Shown here: positions 21,377-33,702 of the stretch, piece by piece
How the letters are laid out: each line of letters begins with the position of its first letter
How positions within the stretch are numbered: position 1 is the stretch's first letter
Source of the DNA: Madurella fahalii
Lineage: Eukaryota > Ascomycota > Sordariomycetes > Sordariales
Length of the DNA: 64,000 nt
Direction of reading: 5' to 3'
Assembly: GCA_029876055.1 (NCBI GenBank)
Contig: CM056878.1
Location: forward strand, 2,170,001-2,234,000
Notes under the pieces: model-generated
What the model was told of the DNA's origin: nothing
Seen by the model: only the letters and a program-made list of their open reading frames with translations
Databases searched by the model: none
Made by a program: the position numbers and the translations under genes

Positions 21377-24300
21377 ATGGCGACGTCTCTCTCTGCGCAG
21401 TTGGCGCAGATCGCGGCCAACTCTCGGACCAGCTTGAACTCAAAGGCACTCAAGGCCACCCACTCAAAGTCCCTAATCTGGGAGCCTCGAGAAGCCGCCG
21501 GCCAAACCTTTCCCGAGATCTACGCGGTATGCTACGAGGGCTTCGAGGAACTCAGCCGTCTCGACCCGCGCTTCGCCCAGTTCGGGACGACGCTCTTCAG
21601 CGAGCAGAGTCAGGATGCCGACCGAACGCAATTGACAGCCGACGAGAATGCGGCTCTGGACAAGCGCGTCAACTCGTTCCTCCACCTGGCCGGGAGTCGA
21701 CTGCGGCTCATGCCTGCTATTAAGACAATAGAATGGCTGATACGGAGATTCCGGTAGGTAATGCGCCTTGGATCCTTGTAACAGCACTGACAAAGTCAAA
21801 GGATCCATGAATTCAACACGGCGAGCCTCATCACCACCTTCCTTCCATACCACACCACCCCAGCTTTCGTCACGCTGCTTTCCATCTTGCCCGCAAAGAT
21901 TCCCCAACAGTACAGGTTCCTAGACCCCTATATCCGGTCTTTGACAGCCCCGCCGCGGGCTGCCATTGTGCAGCAAGCAACAAACCGACCCGAACTGCTC
22001 TCGGCCATTTCCCAGTACACACTCGAATCCTGCCGGGCTAAGCAAGAATATCCAGGTCTGGTATCGTTCTGGGGTGGCGTTATGGCTGAGGCGGTCAATG
22101 GCATGCTCGACAAGATGCGGTCCGGCAGGAAGAGTATTCAGCTGGAGAACGACCATATCCTCCTTCAGCAGATTGGACCGGTTCTAAGCGAGGCAATGGT
22201 CATGAAAGAGGTACCCGGAATTCAGATCGCAAGCTACATGATTGTTGCAATTCTGGCTGCGAAGGGTAGTCTGAACGACGTTGCGCTCTCTGCGTTTATG
22301 GAGCAGCTGGTCCACGGCTGGACGGTCGATACCTACCGTCCGGGTCTTGTCTGCCTTAGTATCCTCTCTCAGCATCGGTCTGCGAAACAGGTTTCCGCAC
22401 GGGTGGCCAAAGCACTCATCAAAGTCCAGAATCTTGTCCCGACTCTGTTGGAGATCAGCCGGGAGCATCGGGTCGATAAGTTGGCAAACGGGCTTGCACT
22501 TGCCTTCATGGACAGGCTTTCCAAGAAGGGAGATGTCCGGAGCCTGTCCGCCATCAACGCTCTCCTCTTAGCGAACATTCTGCAGGAGAAACAGGTTAAG
22601 GTTGTTTACAAGGCGATGCTTCTAGCAGCACACAAGATCAGCGACGAGATCGACGAAGACGGCCGTATCCGTAAAGAAATTGGCTCGTCCCTCGTCACTT
22701 TATCACGGGCCGGGGGAGATGCCGGGGATGCCATCAGAACTGCCATCGAGGAGGTGGACTTTAACATCGAAGAGCTGGAGCTCAAGCTGGGTGCTGCAAT
22801 CCGTCCAAAATTGGCAATCGAACAAAGTCCGGAGCATGCAGATGAAGAAAAGGCTCCGGAAATTATTGATGGGCGGCCAGACTTGGACTCGTCGTTACAA
22901 GAACTGTCCAAACTGGAGCCGTCGTCGTCGTCTTGTCTGTCGCAGGAACCAGGGGCCTTGTTCAACAATCTCTGTACGGTGTTCTTGTCCGCAGCCGCCG
23001 GCGAGAGCGATCTGGAGAGATTCGATGCCACCCCGGTCCTAAGCCGTCCTCAAGCATCAAGCAGCTCGTTCTACTTCAGCTTCTATCTACGGATATGGTG
23101 CGGGCCATTTCCTACGCTGGCTAAAGTGGCCGCATTGGAACGTGTCAAGTCTCGACTGAAGGAAACCGATTGCGCCGGCAAGGATTTCCAGGCGATCATT
23201 CCTTACTGCGCTGTTGCTCTGGGTGACCCGGCAAAGAAAGTCCGCCGTGCCGCAGCAGATCTTGTGGCCGTCTTGGGCTCCCTCCTCAACGTCCCTTCAC
23301 AACAGCCGCGGCAGCTTTGGGGTTCCAAGGATCTTTATGGCAAGACCGGCGTCGTCAGCCCGCTGGATCGAGACGCCGTCAAATCGTTTGTCCACTCTGT
23401 TCTCATCCCTTGTTTGGAGGAGTCTGTCCTTCATGAGGATTACATCGTGGCAGTTCTCGTGAGTGCACTTGAGAGTTCCAAGGGCGCCGCTGGGAAGAAT
23501 GCGGAAAAGCGGCACCTTTCCCATTCGACAAGACTCTCGATTCTGAAGTTCATCTGCGGTCATGTCACGGAAACGCCGTTGCTGGCCGTCAAGTTACGCT
23601 TACTGCGGTCACTCAACCAAATCCGGAGCATCTCAGGCACTTCCAGGACCGATCTTCTGCTACCGCTGCTCCGTTGGTGGGCTAGCCATGGCAGCGCAGA
23701 AGCTGCTGAACTTGCTGCACGAGAGTCGCTTGAGGAGAGGCTCGTCGACGAAGCACTCACAGATGTTGTCATCGCAAACAATGCCCCAGGCCTCGAAACG
23801 TTCTTTCAGCTAATCAACGATCCGAAGACCGCTCTTAGGCCAACACTCGTGCAGTCCATCTTTAGCCGCATTACCAAGATGTGGCCATTGATGAAGTCGG
23901 ATACAAAGTTCGCTACAGCCCAGACAATGTTCACCATCACACAGTCTCAACCCTTGCCAGGCCAGAGCTCCGTCATTGTGGAGGCTGTGGACTTCCTGCA
24001 CAAAGTAGAATTAACGACGGACATCCTGTTGGAGATGATTAACTCACTGCAACACGAGATCAGTCTCGCGACCGAGCCCACAAACAAGCGGAAACGAGCG
24101 AGCACGGTAGACCAGGGCCGGATCGTGAATTCGCAGAGCAGCCCGGAGCTGAAGGCGGCGCTAAATAAGACAACATTCGTCTTAGAGCTCGTCCAAGAGT
24201 CCAATCCAGCCAACCATCCTGGATTACTCCCAAGCTTGTTTCAAACCCTGTCAGACCTCCACCATCTTAGCATGCTTGTTGGATCTGAGCTGGGCTACCT

Positions 24301-26861
24301 TCAGAATCTAGTTCTCAGCAGCCTGCTGGCCATGATCCCTGCGTATAAGGACAATAAGGACTTGGTGATCGATGCGTCAGTCGGCCATGGCGACATCTTG
24401 TCGGGCTGCATTCAGAAGTCTTCCAGCCCTGCCGTCATCAATTCGGCACTACTCCTCGTGGCCAGCCTGGCTCGGACGGCCCCCGATGTGGTTTTACAAA
24501 GCGTTATGCCGATATTCACGTTCATGGGTAGCTCGGTGCTGAAGCAGGCTGATGACTATTCCGCACATGTTGTCAACCAAACTGTCCGAGAAGTCATCCC
24601 TCCGCTGATTGACACCTTCCGGAAAAGGGGCCGGAACGTGGTGGCAAGCACAAAAGATCTAATCGCCAGTTTCGTAACCGCCTACGAGCATATACCTTCC
24701 AACCGGAAGCTCGATCTCTTCATCTTGTTGGTGGAAAATCTTGGGCCGGAGGATTTCCTGTTTGCGGTGCTTGCCATGTTTGTCGACAGATATGCCGCGA
24801 CCGACAACATGATCTCGTTCACGACTCAAATGATGAGCTCCTTCTCGGTCGAGGTTCAACTCCAGACTCTCATCAAACTTCTGGATCTGATCAGCGATAT
24901 CTTCAAGCCCAAGCCGGCTCTTGCGAGCACTCTCCTCGGCAAAGACGTGATTGGGGAGCAAGATGCTCAAAAGACCGCAACAAAACAGCTCAATCTTCTC
25001 CCGCACCTGCTTGCGAATAGGCGCCTGAAGCGCGAGATCACCCAGTTGGCCGAGAGGGACGACATGGAGTCCGGCAAGATCCGCGATCTCTACGCTACGC
25101 TTCTTGAAAACATCTTGACACTGGCTAGCACGGTTAAGAACAAGAAGCCATTGTACAATCGCTGTGGAGATGTCTTGTCCAATCATCTCAATCTGCTCTC
25201 GATTGCCGAGTTCATCAAGAGCGTGGAGGCGCTGCTTGACCGGCCGAACGTCGGACTGCGGCAGAAGGTGTTGCGAGCCCTCGAGCTTCGGGTAGACAGC
25301 GAAAGCACCACGGACCCCAAGTCGAGGGAAGCATTGCTTGCTTTCTTGCCCCAGCTGACTGCTGTCATCCGGGAATCGGACGATATGAACTACAAGCTCA
25401 CCGCGGTAACCTGCGTCGACAAGATCTCAGAGAAGTATGGTAAAAAGGACCTCGATGCCGTCGCCGCGGCAGCCGTCACGATTGCGGGCGATCACTGCCT
25501 CGGCCAGTCATCGCAGAGCCTCCGTGTTATGGCTCTGCTCTGCCTAGCCTCGCTTGTGGACGTCCTACAGGACGGCATCGTCCCTGTCCTCCCTGTCGCA
25601 ATTCCCAAAGCACTAGGCTATCTGGAAGAGAGTCTGGCAGGCGATGTCCAGGACACGGAACTTCACAATGCTGCATATGCTTTTATGGCAGCTTTGGCTC
25701 AGCATATCCCTTACATGATCTCGGGCGCTTATCTCAACCGGCTCCTAACTTGCTCAAATGCATCCGCCGCTGCGAAGCTAGACGACGAATCGAGCAGCAA
25801 CCGGTCTCACTGTCTCCAGTTCCTGGCAAAGCTTGTTGATCCCAAGGCTCTCTACGGTGCTCTGGAACAGAACTGGGCCGTTGCTGCCAAATCTGGTTTC
25901 TCCGTGAGTGCTTCTTCGTATCCATGGTTACAATCATGTGCTAACACTGTAGCAGGCTATTACGGAATATCTCCAGGTATTGGGAATGGCTCTCGACAAG
26001 CATTCCAAGTCGGTCGTCGCCAAGAATGTGTCTTCGCTCTCGGCAATCTTCCTCAAGGCTATGGACGTGAGGAGGATGGTCGCCTCAGGAGATGCCAGCT
26101 CACTTGCTTCTTCTGAAGTGGCCAAGATTGAGGACAAGATCAGTGAAGACGCGCTTAAGATGATCTACAAGCTGAACGACGCGGCCTTCCGCCCTATTTT
26201 TTCCAAGCTTATGGAATGGTCATGGAGCGGACTGCCCAAGAACGACACCGCTGGGCGGACTCTGCGGCTTCTCGCCGTGTACGGCTTCCTCGACGTCTTC
26301 TTCGACAATCTCAAGTCAATCGTCACGAGCTACGCCTCGTATGTGATCGAGAGCGCGGTCAAGGTGTTGTCGACGACAGACCTGAGTGAGCCCAACAAGA
26401 AGCAGCTCTGGAAACGGGTCCTGCGCACCCTCGCCAAGTGCTTCGAGCACGACCAAGATGGCTTCTGGCAGGCACCGGCGCACTTTGGTGCCGCCGCGCC
26501 GGTGCTAATTGAGCAATTCGGCCGTGCAGCCACGGCCGTTGACGCAACCGAGGATCTGATTCCTGCCGTGGTGGAGCTGGCCGCCGCGGCTGACTCGCAG
26601 GAACATCACAAGGAGCTTAATGGAGCGCTGCTGAAACACCTGCGTTCTGGGCAGGCGGCGGTGCGGTTGGCGGGGGTCAAGTGCCAGCAGGCACTGACGG
26701 CGCGGCTGGGAGAGGAGTGGCTGCAGGCGTTGCCCGAAATGCTGCCGTATATCAGTGAGTTGCAGGATGATGACGATGAGGTTGTCGAGAGGGAAAATAG
26801 GAGGTGGATCGTGGAGATTGAGGAGAAGCTCGGCGAAAGTTTGGACTCGATGTTGCAGTGA
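21377..26861 (+). CDS. UTP10: U3 snoRNP / SSU processome protein Utp10 (HEATR1 homologue)
   Basis: Utp10 is a large HEAT-repeat scaffold of the t-UTP subcomplex, linking rDNA transcription to early 35S pre-rRNA cleavage in the nucleolus. Three exons (21377-21753, 21802-25903, 25953-26861) give 1795 aa, matching the family's usual 1750-1850. Introns are only 48 and 49 nt. The N-terminus MATSLSAQLAQIAANSRTSL and the block LDPYIRSLTAPPR are typical of the family. The U3snoRNP10-like region lies in the N-terminal third, and the BP28 C-terminal domain begins around exon 3 (DRFG-less helical arrays ending EEKLGESLDSMLQ). The whole length reads as alpha-helical repeats. At intron 1, acceptor 21801 (FRIHEFN) was chosen over an in-frame AG at 21795, which would add Gln-Arg and leave a 42-nt intron. 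Confidence 0.95.
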
Positions 26862-28412
26862 GAAACCCTTTATAGGGGCACATGTTTTGTGGTGAGGTGC
26901 TGATAGAGGAGAGTGCGGTATACTGCGTGTGTGGGCAAAGATATTTTTATTGTTGTACTATCTAACCTGCACATGACGATTCGCTTGGTCAGAAGCATCC
27001 TACCGTTACAGCAAGATTATCGTTATTCCCAGAGACCCACGTTTCAAGCACATGAAGCCTTCTCCAGACTGTAAATGTACAATATTGAGTACTTCCCTGG
27101 TGGTGAGGGGCGTTGGAATCACGGGTCTAAGCTCCTCTGAGTTCCCCTGGTCTTGATCCGCAACCGCTGGGCTACCATTTGGCGTCGTTGGCGCCTCAGG
27201 TCTTCCAGTTCTTGTATCAGGCTGCGGGTGAGTAGAGTAGGGTTCTGACCGTCATTGGGCCCCCCTGGTGATAATGATATGTATGGTTTAATAAGCAAAG
27301 ACGTAACGTTGATCTTCGTAACCGGGTACTAACGATTTCCCATAAAGATTTGTATGGGTTCAGGATTTTGACCGTTATAATCAAGGAATCGGTAGATCAG
27401 GAAACGGTATGTGCAGATCAGAAGAGCGCGGTGCCTGGGATCATGCAGATATCCAGGGCCTGGGGCAGAAGCTTGCGCCATCATGCGATTTACGCTCCAC
27501 CTCACTAATTTACAGTGCCATATCGAATCTTACAGCTGGCACCACCGGGCCTAGAATACGGGTTATCAGGTTGTTTGCGAGTCGTGATTTAAGGGTAACC
27601 ATGGATCTGGTATGGAGAGGGAAAGGATGGGTTAAGAGATTTGATCTTCCATGAATATCATAAATTTTGTCACCCTACGTAAGCATTTACAAGACGCCAG
27701 AATATAAGACTCTGCACTAGGTCGTTCAGAACTTGGGTTAGTATGATACTACTTCCATGCTGACTTTTGTTGCGGGAATAAACCTTAACCCTGGTTGTAA
27801 TCTTTGCATCCGAGTCAATTGTTGTTGCCGTTGCTGGGAGACCAGGGTTGTAGGCTCAGATGCTCGCTAGTGCTACTTTGACTCTCAAAATCAGTGACGG
27901 TGTCTACAACGCGCTTTGATTAGATTTATGCACAGTGTTAAATATCGCATCATCCAGAGGATGCACGTGTTCAGAGCCGGCATCGCCGTTTACTCGACTC
28001 ACGATGCGCAGGATACTGCATTACATGAGTTCTTGGCGGGGTTTCCCCCAGCGAGGAGGTTGTCCACTAACGTGAGCCGCCCCACCAATGACCGCCGTCG
28101 GCAGGTCCCGGCCAAGGCTCACCCACCGACTTGCCGAGGCTCTTCAGCAATTTGCGCCTTGGGGAGGTCACCAGCACATGTCGTCTCCGCTTGGAATTGG
28201 GACGACCACGCGTGTTGTCCGACGATAAACCTTATCGCAACACCTTTCCCTGGGCGTGATCTTTCCCTTTGGCGTCACAATGGCCGTGCACTAGAATTCG
28301 GAGTCACCATAGTTTGATCCCGGTTTCCTGCTTGACGGTCAATACCGTGGATCTGAACGTGAACACTTGAGCCAGCCCGGCAAACACACGCGCTCGGCCT
28401 GTCAACCCCACA
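26862..28412. other. Spacer between UTP10 and PEX26 with a probable transposon remnant
   Basis: No intact gene is visible in 1.55 kb. Composition is more AT-rich than the neighbouring genes, and a retroelement-like coding scrap lies on the minus strand at about 27110-27290. The right end is the PEX26 promoter. Confidence 0.5.
27110..27290 (-). pseudogene. Possible retroelement gag fragment (degenerate)
   Basis: A minus-strand frame of about 58 codons with no ATG reads ...PGGPNDGQNPTLLTRSL, then an IQELEDLRRQRRQ coiled stretch and a basic tail, and ends in a stop. The composition resembles the N-terminal coil of fungal LTR-retrotransposon gag proteins. It has no start and no downstream protease or polymerase. 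The frame is seen directly; the retroelement origin is inference from resemblance. Confidence 0.3.
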
Positions 28413-29983
28413 ATGGCATCGAACCGCAATTCGTACCTGGCATCCGATGGCCTCGCACAGTCCCGCGTCTTGACAGCTTCGATCTCGTCGCTGTCATCCT
28501 CGATCGCTTCACCGCGCAATTCTTCGTCCTCGCACATATCGAAAACATACCGCCAGGCCTCGACATTGTTCCTCACGCGTCGTTTGCCCGAGGCGCTCTC
28601 GACCATCTTCCCTCTAGTTTCACCGGCGTCGTCTGACGATTCGAAAGCCCCCTTCGAGCCCGCACCCGTAGCCAGAGCGTCCCGGTCGTCACGGATCAAG
28701 GTCTGGAGTCTCTACCTGACCATCCTGAATGCCATTCTCGAACTCGAACCGGACGAGGGCAAGGATGCGTTTGGGACGCAGGAGTGGCGAGCTCTCTGCC
28801 AGAAGGTCCGTGAGGGCGAGGTCTGGGAGGAGGTAGTCCGCAATGGTTACCATGGCGTCGAGGGCGACGTAGATGCAGACGTAGTCATCAACCTGTACGG
28901 GCACCGGGCTTCCCTTTGCTTTCTTCTAGACCGTCCAACCCCACTAACCTCTCTGAACCGACAAATAGAGCCACTCTCCTCCTCGCGCACGCCAAAACCC
29001 AAACCCTCAACCAGAAACGCCTCGAAAACTACCTCGCCGCCGCCCGCACTCCTAATCTAGACCTGTCAGACCGGTTCCCCACGGACCCCGACGCAACCCC
29101 CAAGCGCTACCGCTCCCCGTCCGCCGCCAGCCACCGCCGCGGCGGCGGGGCCGACACGCCGCGCGACCTTAACGCGCGCGTCAAGCTCCTCGAGCTCTAC
29201 ACGCTCCACGTGCTGCCGCGCAACAGCGAGTGGGAGTACGCGCGCGAGTTCGTCAGCGTGAGCCCGGTGCTGGACGACGAGCGGCGCGAGGCGTTTCTGC
29301 AGGCGCTGCACGGCCTGCAGGAGGAGCAGCTCGAGGCGGAGCGCCGGGAGGAAGAGGAGCGCCGCCGCCGGGAGGAGGCGATCCGGCGCGACGTTGAGGA
29401 GGCGAGGCGGCTGCGGGCCGAGAACGAGGCGAGGGAGAGGAGGAGGTTGGAGGAGGAGAGAGTGAAGAGGGAGGAGGAGGCGGCGGCGGCGGCGGCGGCG
29501 GCAGAGAGCGCGAAGAGGGAGAAGGCGAAAGAGAAGGGGGGGAAGGCGGTGGTGACAGAGGGGGATTTTGGGATCGAGGGCGGCCCCACCCCCCCGGTGG
29601 GTGGGAAGCCGGGGAAGAGTAAACCGCCCGGAGGTGGCCAGGCTGGTGGTGCCACGGGAGGGAGGCTGCAGGGCACGGGAAGAAGGGGTATGGTTGCTGG
29701 CTCTGGTTCCGGCGGTAATGGGAATGCGGTTGCTGCGCCTACACTCATGACCAGAGCGTCGATGGTGTTGGGGAACTTGAGGGCGCTGATGGATGAGATT
29801 GCCAGGGCGCTTCAGACGAACCCATACGTGCTGTATCGGACACTAGCATTTATTATTGGATTGCTCCTGCTGCTGGGGCGCGGGCGCAAGAGTGTTCGTG
29901 AGAGGGTTGCGAGGGTCCTGGGGCTCAGCTGGGGCAAGGTGAAGGCCACGGCTGGCATGGGCACCAAGGTCAGCTACATATAA
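28413..29983 (+). CDS. PEX26: Peroxin 26 (tail-anchored peroxisomal docking protein)
   Basis: Pex26 (Pex15 in budding yeast) anchors the Pex1/Pex6 AAA-ATPases to the peroxisome so that the Pex5 import receptor can be recycled. Two exons (28413-28894, 28969-29983) give 498 aa; the intron is 74 nt. The N-terminal helical region includes [19 protein letters not shown] and [18 protein letters not shown]; the middle has [21 protein letters not shown] very charged Glu/Arg coil with an alanine run encoded by a GCG repeat (about 29480-29503) follows, then a Gly/Pro-rich linker. One hydrophobic segment near residues 449-464 sits close to the C-terminus and is followed by basic residues and the conserved end GMGTKVSYI, the layout of a tail-anchored protein. 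The call rests on this architecture and recalled fungal Pex26 C-termini. Confidence 0.75.
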
Positions 29984-30357
29984 TTAACAAAATGGAGGAT
30001 TGAGGTTTAATGTGTTATGGAGAATGACAGGCTCCTTTGTACGATTATACCTGCATTGCGAGCTGTGGGGGGGGGGGGGGGAGAGGTTATTTCTTTTGTT
30101 TGATGATTGATGGACGGTCTCCTAGTTGTACTCATATCCCACCACACACAGATAGTTTGAGAAATTACAGTGGTAGATAAACCGCGTGGTAGCTGAGTCT
30201 TGATATCCCACTCTAAAAAAACCGACTTTAACTCCCCAACGCCATCGAAACCCATGCTGCCGCCCACGTCCTGGGTATGTAGGTATGCATATCCCCCCAA
30301 CACCTCCCACCGGTATAACCGATCCGCGACGCTGCCCAAACCCGGGCCACCCCGTCA
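29984..30357. other. Convergent PEX26/PHF5 spacer with a G15 run
   Basis: The 374-bp spacer carries 3' sequence of both genes. An uninterrupted run of 15 G lies at 30067-30081. Confidence 0.6.
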
Positions 30358-30840
30358 CTAAAACGCCGTCCCCCGATTTGTCTTTTTCTGATAGAATAAC
30401 TATAGCACACAAAATATGTCAGCCCTGTTCTCTCGAACCTAATATGCCATAAGATAAGGGATACTCACATCCGTCCTCGAACTGCCCAGGTTGATAATCT
30501 TGGGACACCCGTCCCGGTCTTTCTCGAGCCTCGTGCACTCGAAGCAGTAGAAGGCGTCCGAGATGCCCTCGCCGCCGCACACCACGCACTTGTTCTGGTA
30601 GTTGCCGAAGCTGCACTCGTCGCAGATGCGCACCAGCGTTGTCGGCCGCACGTATGAGTCGCACACGGGGCACTTGCCGTCGCACTTGTCGCAGAGCCGG
30701 CCAATGGCAATGCCGGATTGCTTGCGGCACATTACTAGGTCGCTGGGGTTTTGTGTCAGTGAGGGTTGGGGAAGAAAAGGGACGGCGAGATGAGCCCGGG
30801 GGGGGGGGGGGGAGGGGACTTACGGATGGTGGCGGGACAT
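30358..30840 (-). CDS. RDS3: PHF5/Rds3 splicing factor (SF3b subunit)
   Basis: PHF5A/Rds3 is a small zinc-knuckle subunit of SF3b in the U2 snRNP and helps cradle the branch-point adenosine. Three exons (30840-30824, 30742-30469, 30399-30358) give exactly 110 aa, the length of human PHF5A. The 17-nt first exon encodes MSRHHP; exon 2 continues [17 protein letters not shown]. The CxxC pairs follow: [30 protein letters not shown] and FYCFECT, then the highly conserved [15 protein letters not shown]. The last exon supplies LFYQKK and the tail. Introns are 81 and 69 nt; intron 1 contains a C15 run (minus strand) close to its donor. Without splicing the frame ends in a spurious IPYLMAY tail. It is divergent from the pinin-like gene, also a splicing factor. 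Confidence 0.95.
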
Positions 30841-31475
30841 GGTGATGGTTTCTTCTGCTGTTTCCTGCTCTGTTGAGGGGGCTGGTTTCGGGGAAAACGG
30901 GATTGGACGGAGAAGAGGGGACGAAGGGAGAACCGCGCTCTTTATGTAAAAAGGCTGGTCTGGCGCGACTATGTTGAGGTGGCGCTTGCTTGCCGTGTTA
31001 AATTTGTTGTCGCGAGGTTGAAGATGGAAGATGCGAGAGGCGGATTACACGCGACTGAAAATGCTGGGTACGTCAGCGGAAATCTGGTTTCCCAGCCTCG
31101 GCATGTGTGGCGTATTCTGTGTAATTTAGGTATAGATTACGGTAAGTTTCGTTTGCGCAAGTGATAATGCTACGTTCGCGGGACCCACTCCATTCCTGGA
31201 GCCTCGAGAACAGCTCCGGATAAGCACTCCATTCAAGATGTTAAGGGCTTTATCCCGTAAGTTATCTTGATAAAAACAAAAGTCGCCTACTCGGGACCTT
31301 CCTGGACCCGCTTCAGCTTTTCCATATTACAGGGCCGAAGTTAGCTGCTACACATCATTAAGCACGCTGCGATCCCCACCCCCCGCGCACTAAAAGCACC
31401 GAAGCACACCCATCCCCAAATTCACTCCGCGTTCATCGCCCTGCAATCGCGCAATCGCGCCGCAACGGCAACGAG
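30841..31475. promoter_or_regulatory. Divergent PHF5/pinin-like promoter region
   Basis: A 635-bp spacer between two divergently transcribed splicing-related genes. No TATA box or repeated element stands out. Confidence 0.5.
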
Positions 31476-32574
31476 ATGGCTGAAGCAGAAGATATCATCA
31501 CGAACAAGCGGAAGGCCTCGACCGAGCCACCAGAGGACGCAACGTTTATCAAACGCACTAAGGTCGAGGACGGCGACGAGAACAGCGGCGTTGGCAGTGA
31601 GCTGAGAGAACCGCACAACGGAATCACGCCAATCAAGGAGCCAGGTGGATCACGCACCGAGAAACCGCCTGCAAGCGCACAAGAAACAGGACCTGAGCCC
31701 GACGCTCGGCAATCACCAGAGGCACGGCGTCCGTCCGTCGCGGGCGGCTTTCCCGTCCGCAAAAGCGTCAGTCAGGAGGAGAGGAAGCGAGGACAGCGCT
31801 TGTTTGGTGGCTTGCTCACGGCCCTGAGTCGGCCCGCGTCAAGCTCCCAGCAACAAAAGAGGCTCGAGATCGAGCGGCGACAGCAGGAAAAGGCACAGCA
31901 ACGACGGGCCGAGGACGACAAGCGCAGAGCCGAGAAGCTAGAGAAGGTCAGGAGGGCGCGCCAGATTGAGCAAATCAAGCTGGACGAACAAGCGGTATGT
32001 GGTCCAGGCCATCTCCCCGTCGAGCATGTGGCTGACCCAGTGCTGCGCAGATGCAATCCCGACATTCTAGTATGCTGGCAAGGGCGCATAGCCTAGAGAC
32101 AAGAAGCAAGCCCAGTTTGGTAGGCAGATGTCCACCCTTTCAACCCGAAGCCACAACTGACAGATCCACTAGCGCTACCTCCCCTGGGAACTCACCAAAA
32201 ACCAAGAGGAAACCATCAAAGACCAAATTTATGCCACCCAGGAAACCATCGAGAGGGAAAGGCGCGAATTTAAAGCGCGGAAGGCGCAGCGGCTGAAGGA
32301 GTTGGGTATTACTCCGCCGTCACGATCCCCATCCCCTCCACGACAACAGCGGCGGCCGCCAGAGCCAGAACCGGAACCAGAGCAAGGGCAAGAACAAGAG
32401 CCAGATGCACAAGCAGAAGAAGCCCCGGTTGGTGAGCCCAAGCATACGCAGCAAGATACTAACCCCGGTGACGAGGCACGGCCGCCGTCAAAGACACGGA
32501 ATTACCATGACAAGGACCATGATGAGAATGGGGATGAAATGGTACAGGATGAGGAGGACACAGTGATTTACTAA
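31476..32574 (+). CDS. Pinin/SDK/MemA-domain protein
   Basis: The protein matches the pinin/SDK/MemA family, which in animals and fission yeast are nuclear, SR-rich-associated splicing and exon-junction-related proteins. Three exons (31476-31994, 32051-32119, 32173-32574) give 329 aa; introns are 56 and 53 nt. The N-terminal 90 residues are low-complexity with an early KRK basic patch. The pinin core starts at about residue 97 (RKSVSQEERKRGQRLFGGLL), runs through a long charged coiled coil (KRLEIERRQQEKAQQRRAED), then MQSRHSSMLARAHSLETRSK and YLPWELTKNQEETIKDQI. The C-terminus has a Pro/Glu repeat stretch (PEPEPEPEQGQEQEP) and an acidic end. The 69-nt middle exon is supported by frame and family resemblance only. 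Confidence 0.85.
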
Positions 32575-33477
32575 CCTTAACCTGCCTCTTCTGCGGCCAC
32601 GGTGTTCGTTCCGAGTTGATTGCTTAGGTTGTAAGTATAGAAAGTCTTGTACGCGCCCAGGCTGTGTTCTCAAGTGTATTTAGTGACTCATCGTCCCGGC
32701 ACTCGGAGGATTTATGTGCGGTGAGAGGTATCCCTGGCCTTGAGGTAAGCCAGCAACATGAAGGGGGTTCGGTACCGGCCGTCTCCAGATCAGGGATGGA
32801 CGTCAGGTGCGTAAAACGTCCGTCGGGTAAGCGTCCGTCGGGATTGCGCGGCGCGTGCTGCCACCTACTGCAGAGTCGGCGGCGCCGAAGATGCCGAAAC
32901 GCGCGCAGCAGGTCGCCGTAACCAGAAGGTAGCAGCGATTTCGAGAGACACGGCTATGTTCTGGAGAAGGTAGTTCCACGTGTTATCGTACGGTGGCTGG
33001 AGCCGGTCGTCTGCACACGGCGACAGAGAGCTATGCGTGCGCGGTAGAGCGCTTAATAATATAGAGAGAAAGAAAAAGGTTGTTTTCCAAAGCGATACCT
33101 TGCGTTGACATGACGCTACGACGCTCCATCGCATCCGACAACAGATGCTCGGATTTGCCCCACCTGGCCGCTCGTACTACTGACTCGACATAGAGAATTA
33201 TACATCCGAAGCAGTTGGTGTGTCTCTGTCTGGCTCGCATTATTTCCACGGCCTCTGATCAGTAATCGAGACTCTCTTGCCATACCCTCGCAACCGGCAG
33301 TTGCGCATACCCCTGCTCTGCCATAGATGTCAAGCTCTGCCTCGGTTGACTTGCAGTTGGAGTAGATGCGGGGCCCATGACGTACAGGGGGGTTGTAGGT
33401 ACCTCCTAAAGCTCCGGCGGGGAGGGGGGGCGGGGAGCTCGCTTTCTTGGTGTTGCCTATCTCAGGCTTCTCCGCCG

Positions 33478-33484
33478 TATAAAA
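33478..33484 (+). promoter_or_regulatory. TATA box of the epoxide hydrolase gene
   Basis: TATAAAA lies 241 bp upstream of the ATG and about 120 bp upstream of the probable leader intron, a spacing that leaves room for a normal transcription start. Confidence 0.5.
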
Positions 33485-33601
33485 TCCCTTGAGGCCAACT
33501 GCAAATTTGCAGGATTCGGTGGGAGATGTTATCGTGTTTCACCCTTTCCATACCTTCCCCGAGCTACTCACCCGCTCCTCACCTTGCTACTCCAGCCTCT
33601 T

Positions 33602-33702
33602 GTAAGTTAAGACTCGACCCCACGCTCCACCCACTCAACCACTCCCAAACCGCCCACCACCCCGTTATTCCAAAACACACCTCCTAACAAGCCATCCCTC
33701 AG
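33602..33702 (+). other. Probable 5' UTR intron of the epoxide hydrolase gene
   Basis: A GTAAGT donor at 33602, a CTCCTAACA branch-like site at 33681-33689 and a CCCTCAG acceptor ending at 33702 define a 101-nt intron. It ends 16 bp before the ATG. Confidence 0.5.

Noticed and set aside
23030..23110. A third intron in UTP10 around a GT...AG pair at 23036-23125
   Set aside because: The sequence reads through as expected family sequence (FDATPVLSRPQASSS... FYLRIWCGPFPTLAK), so it is coding.
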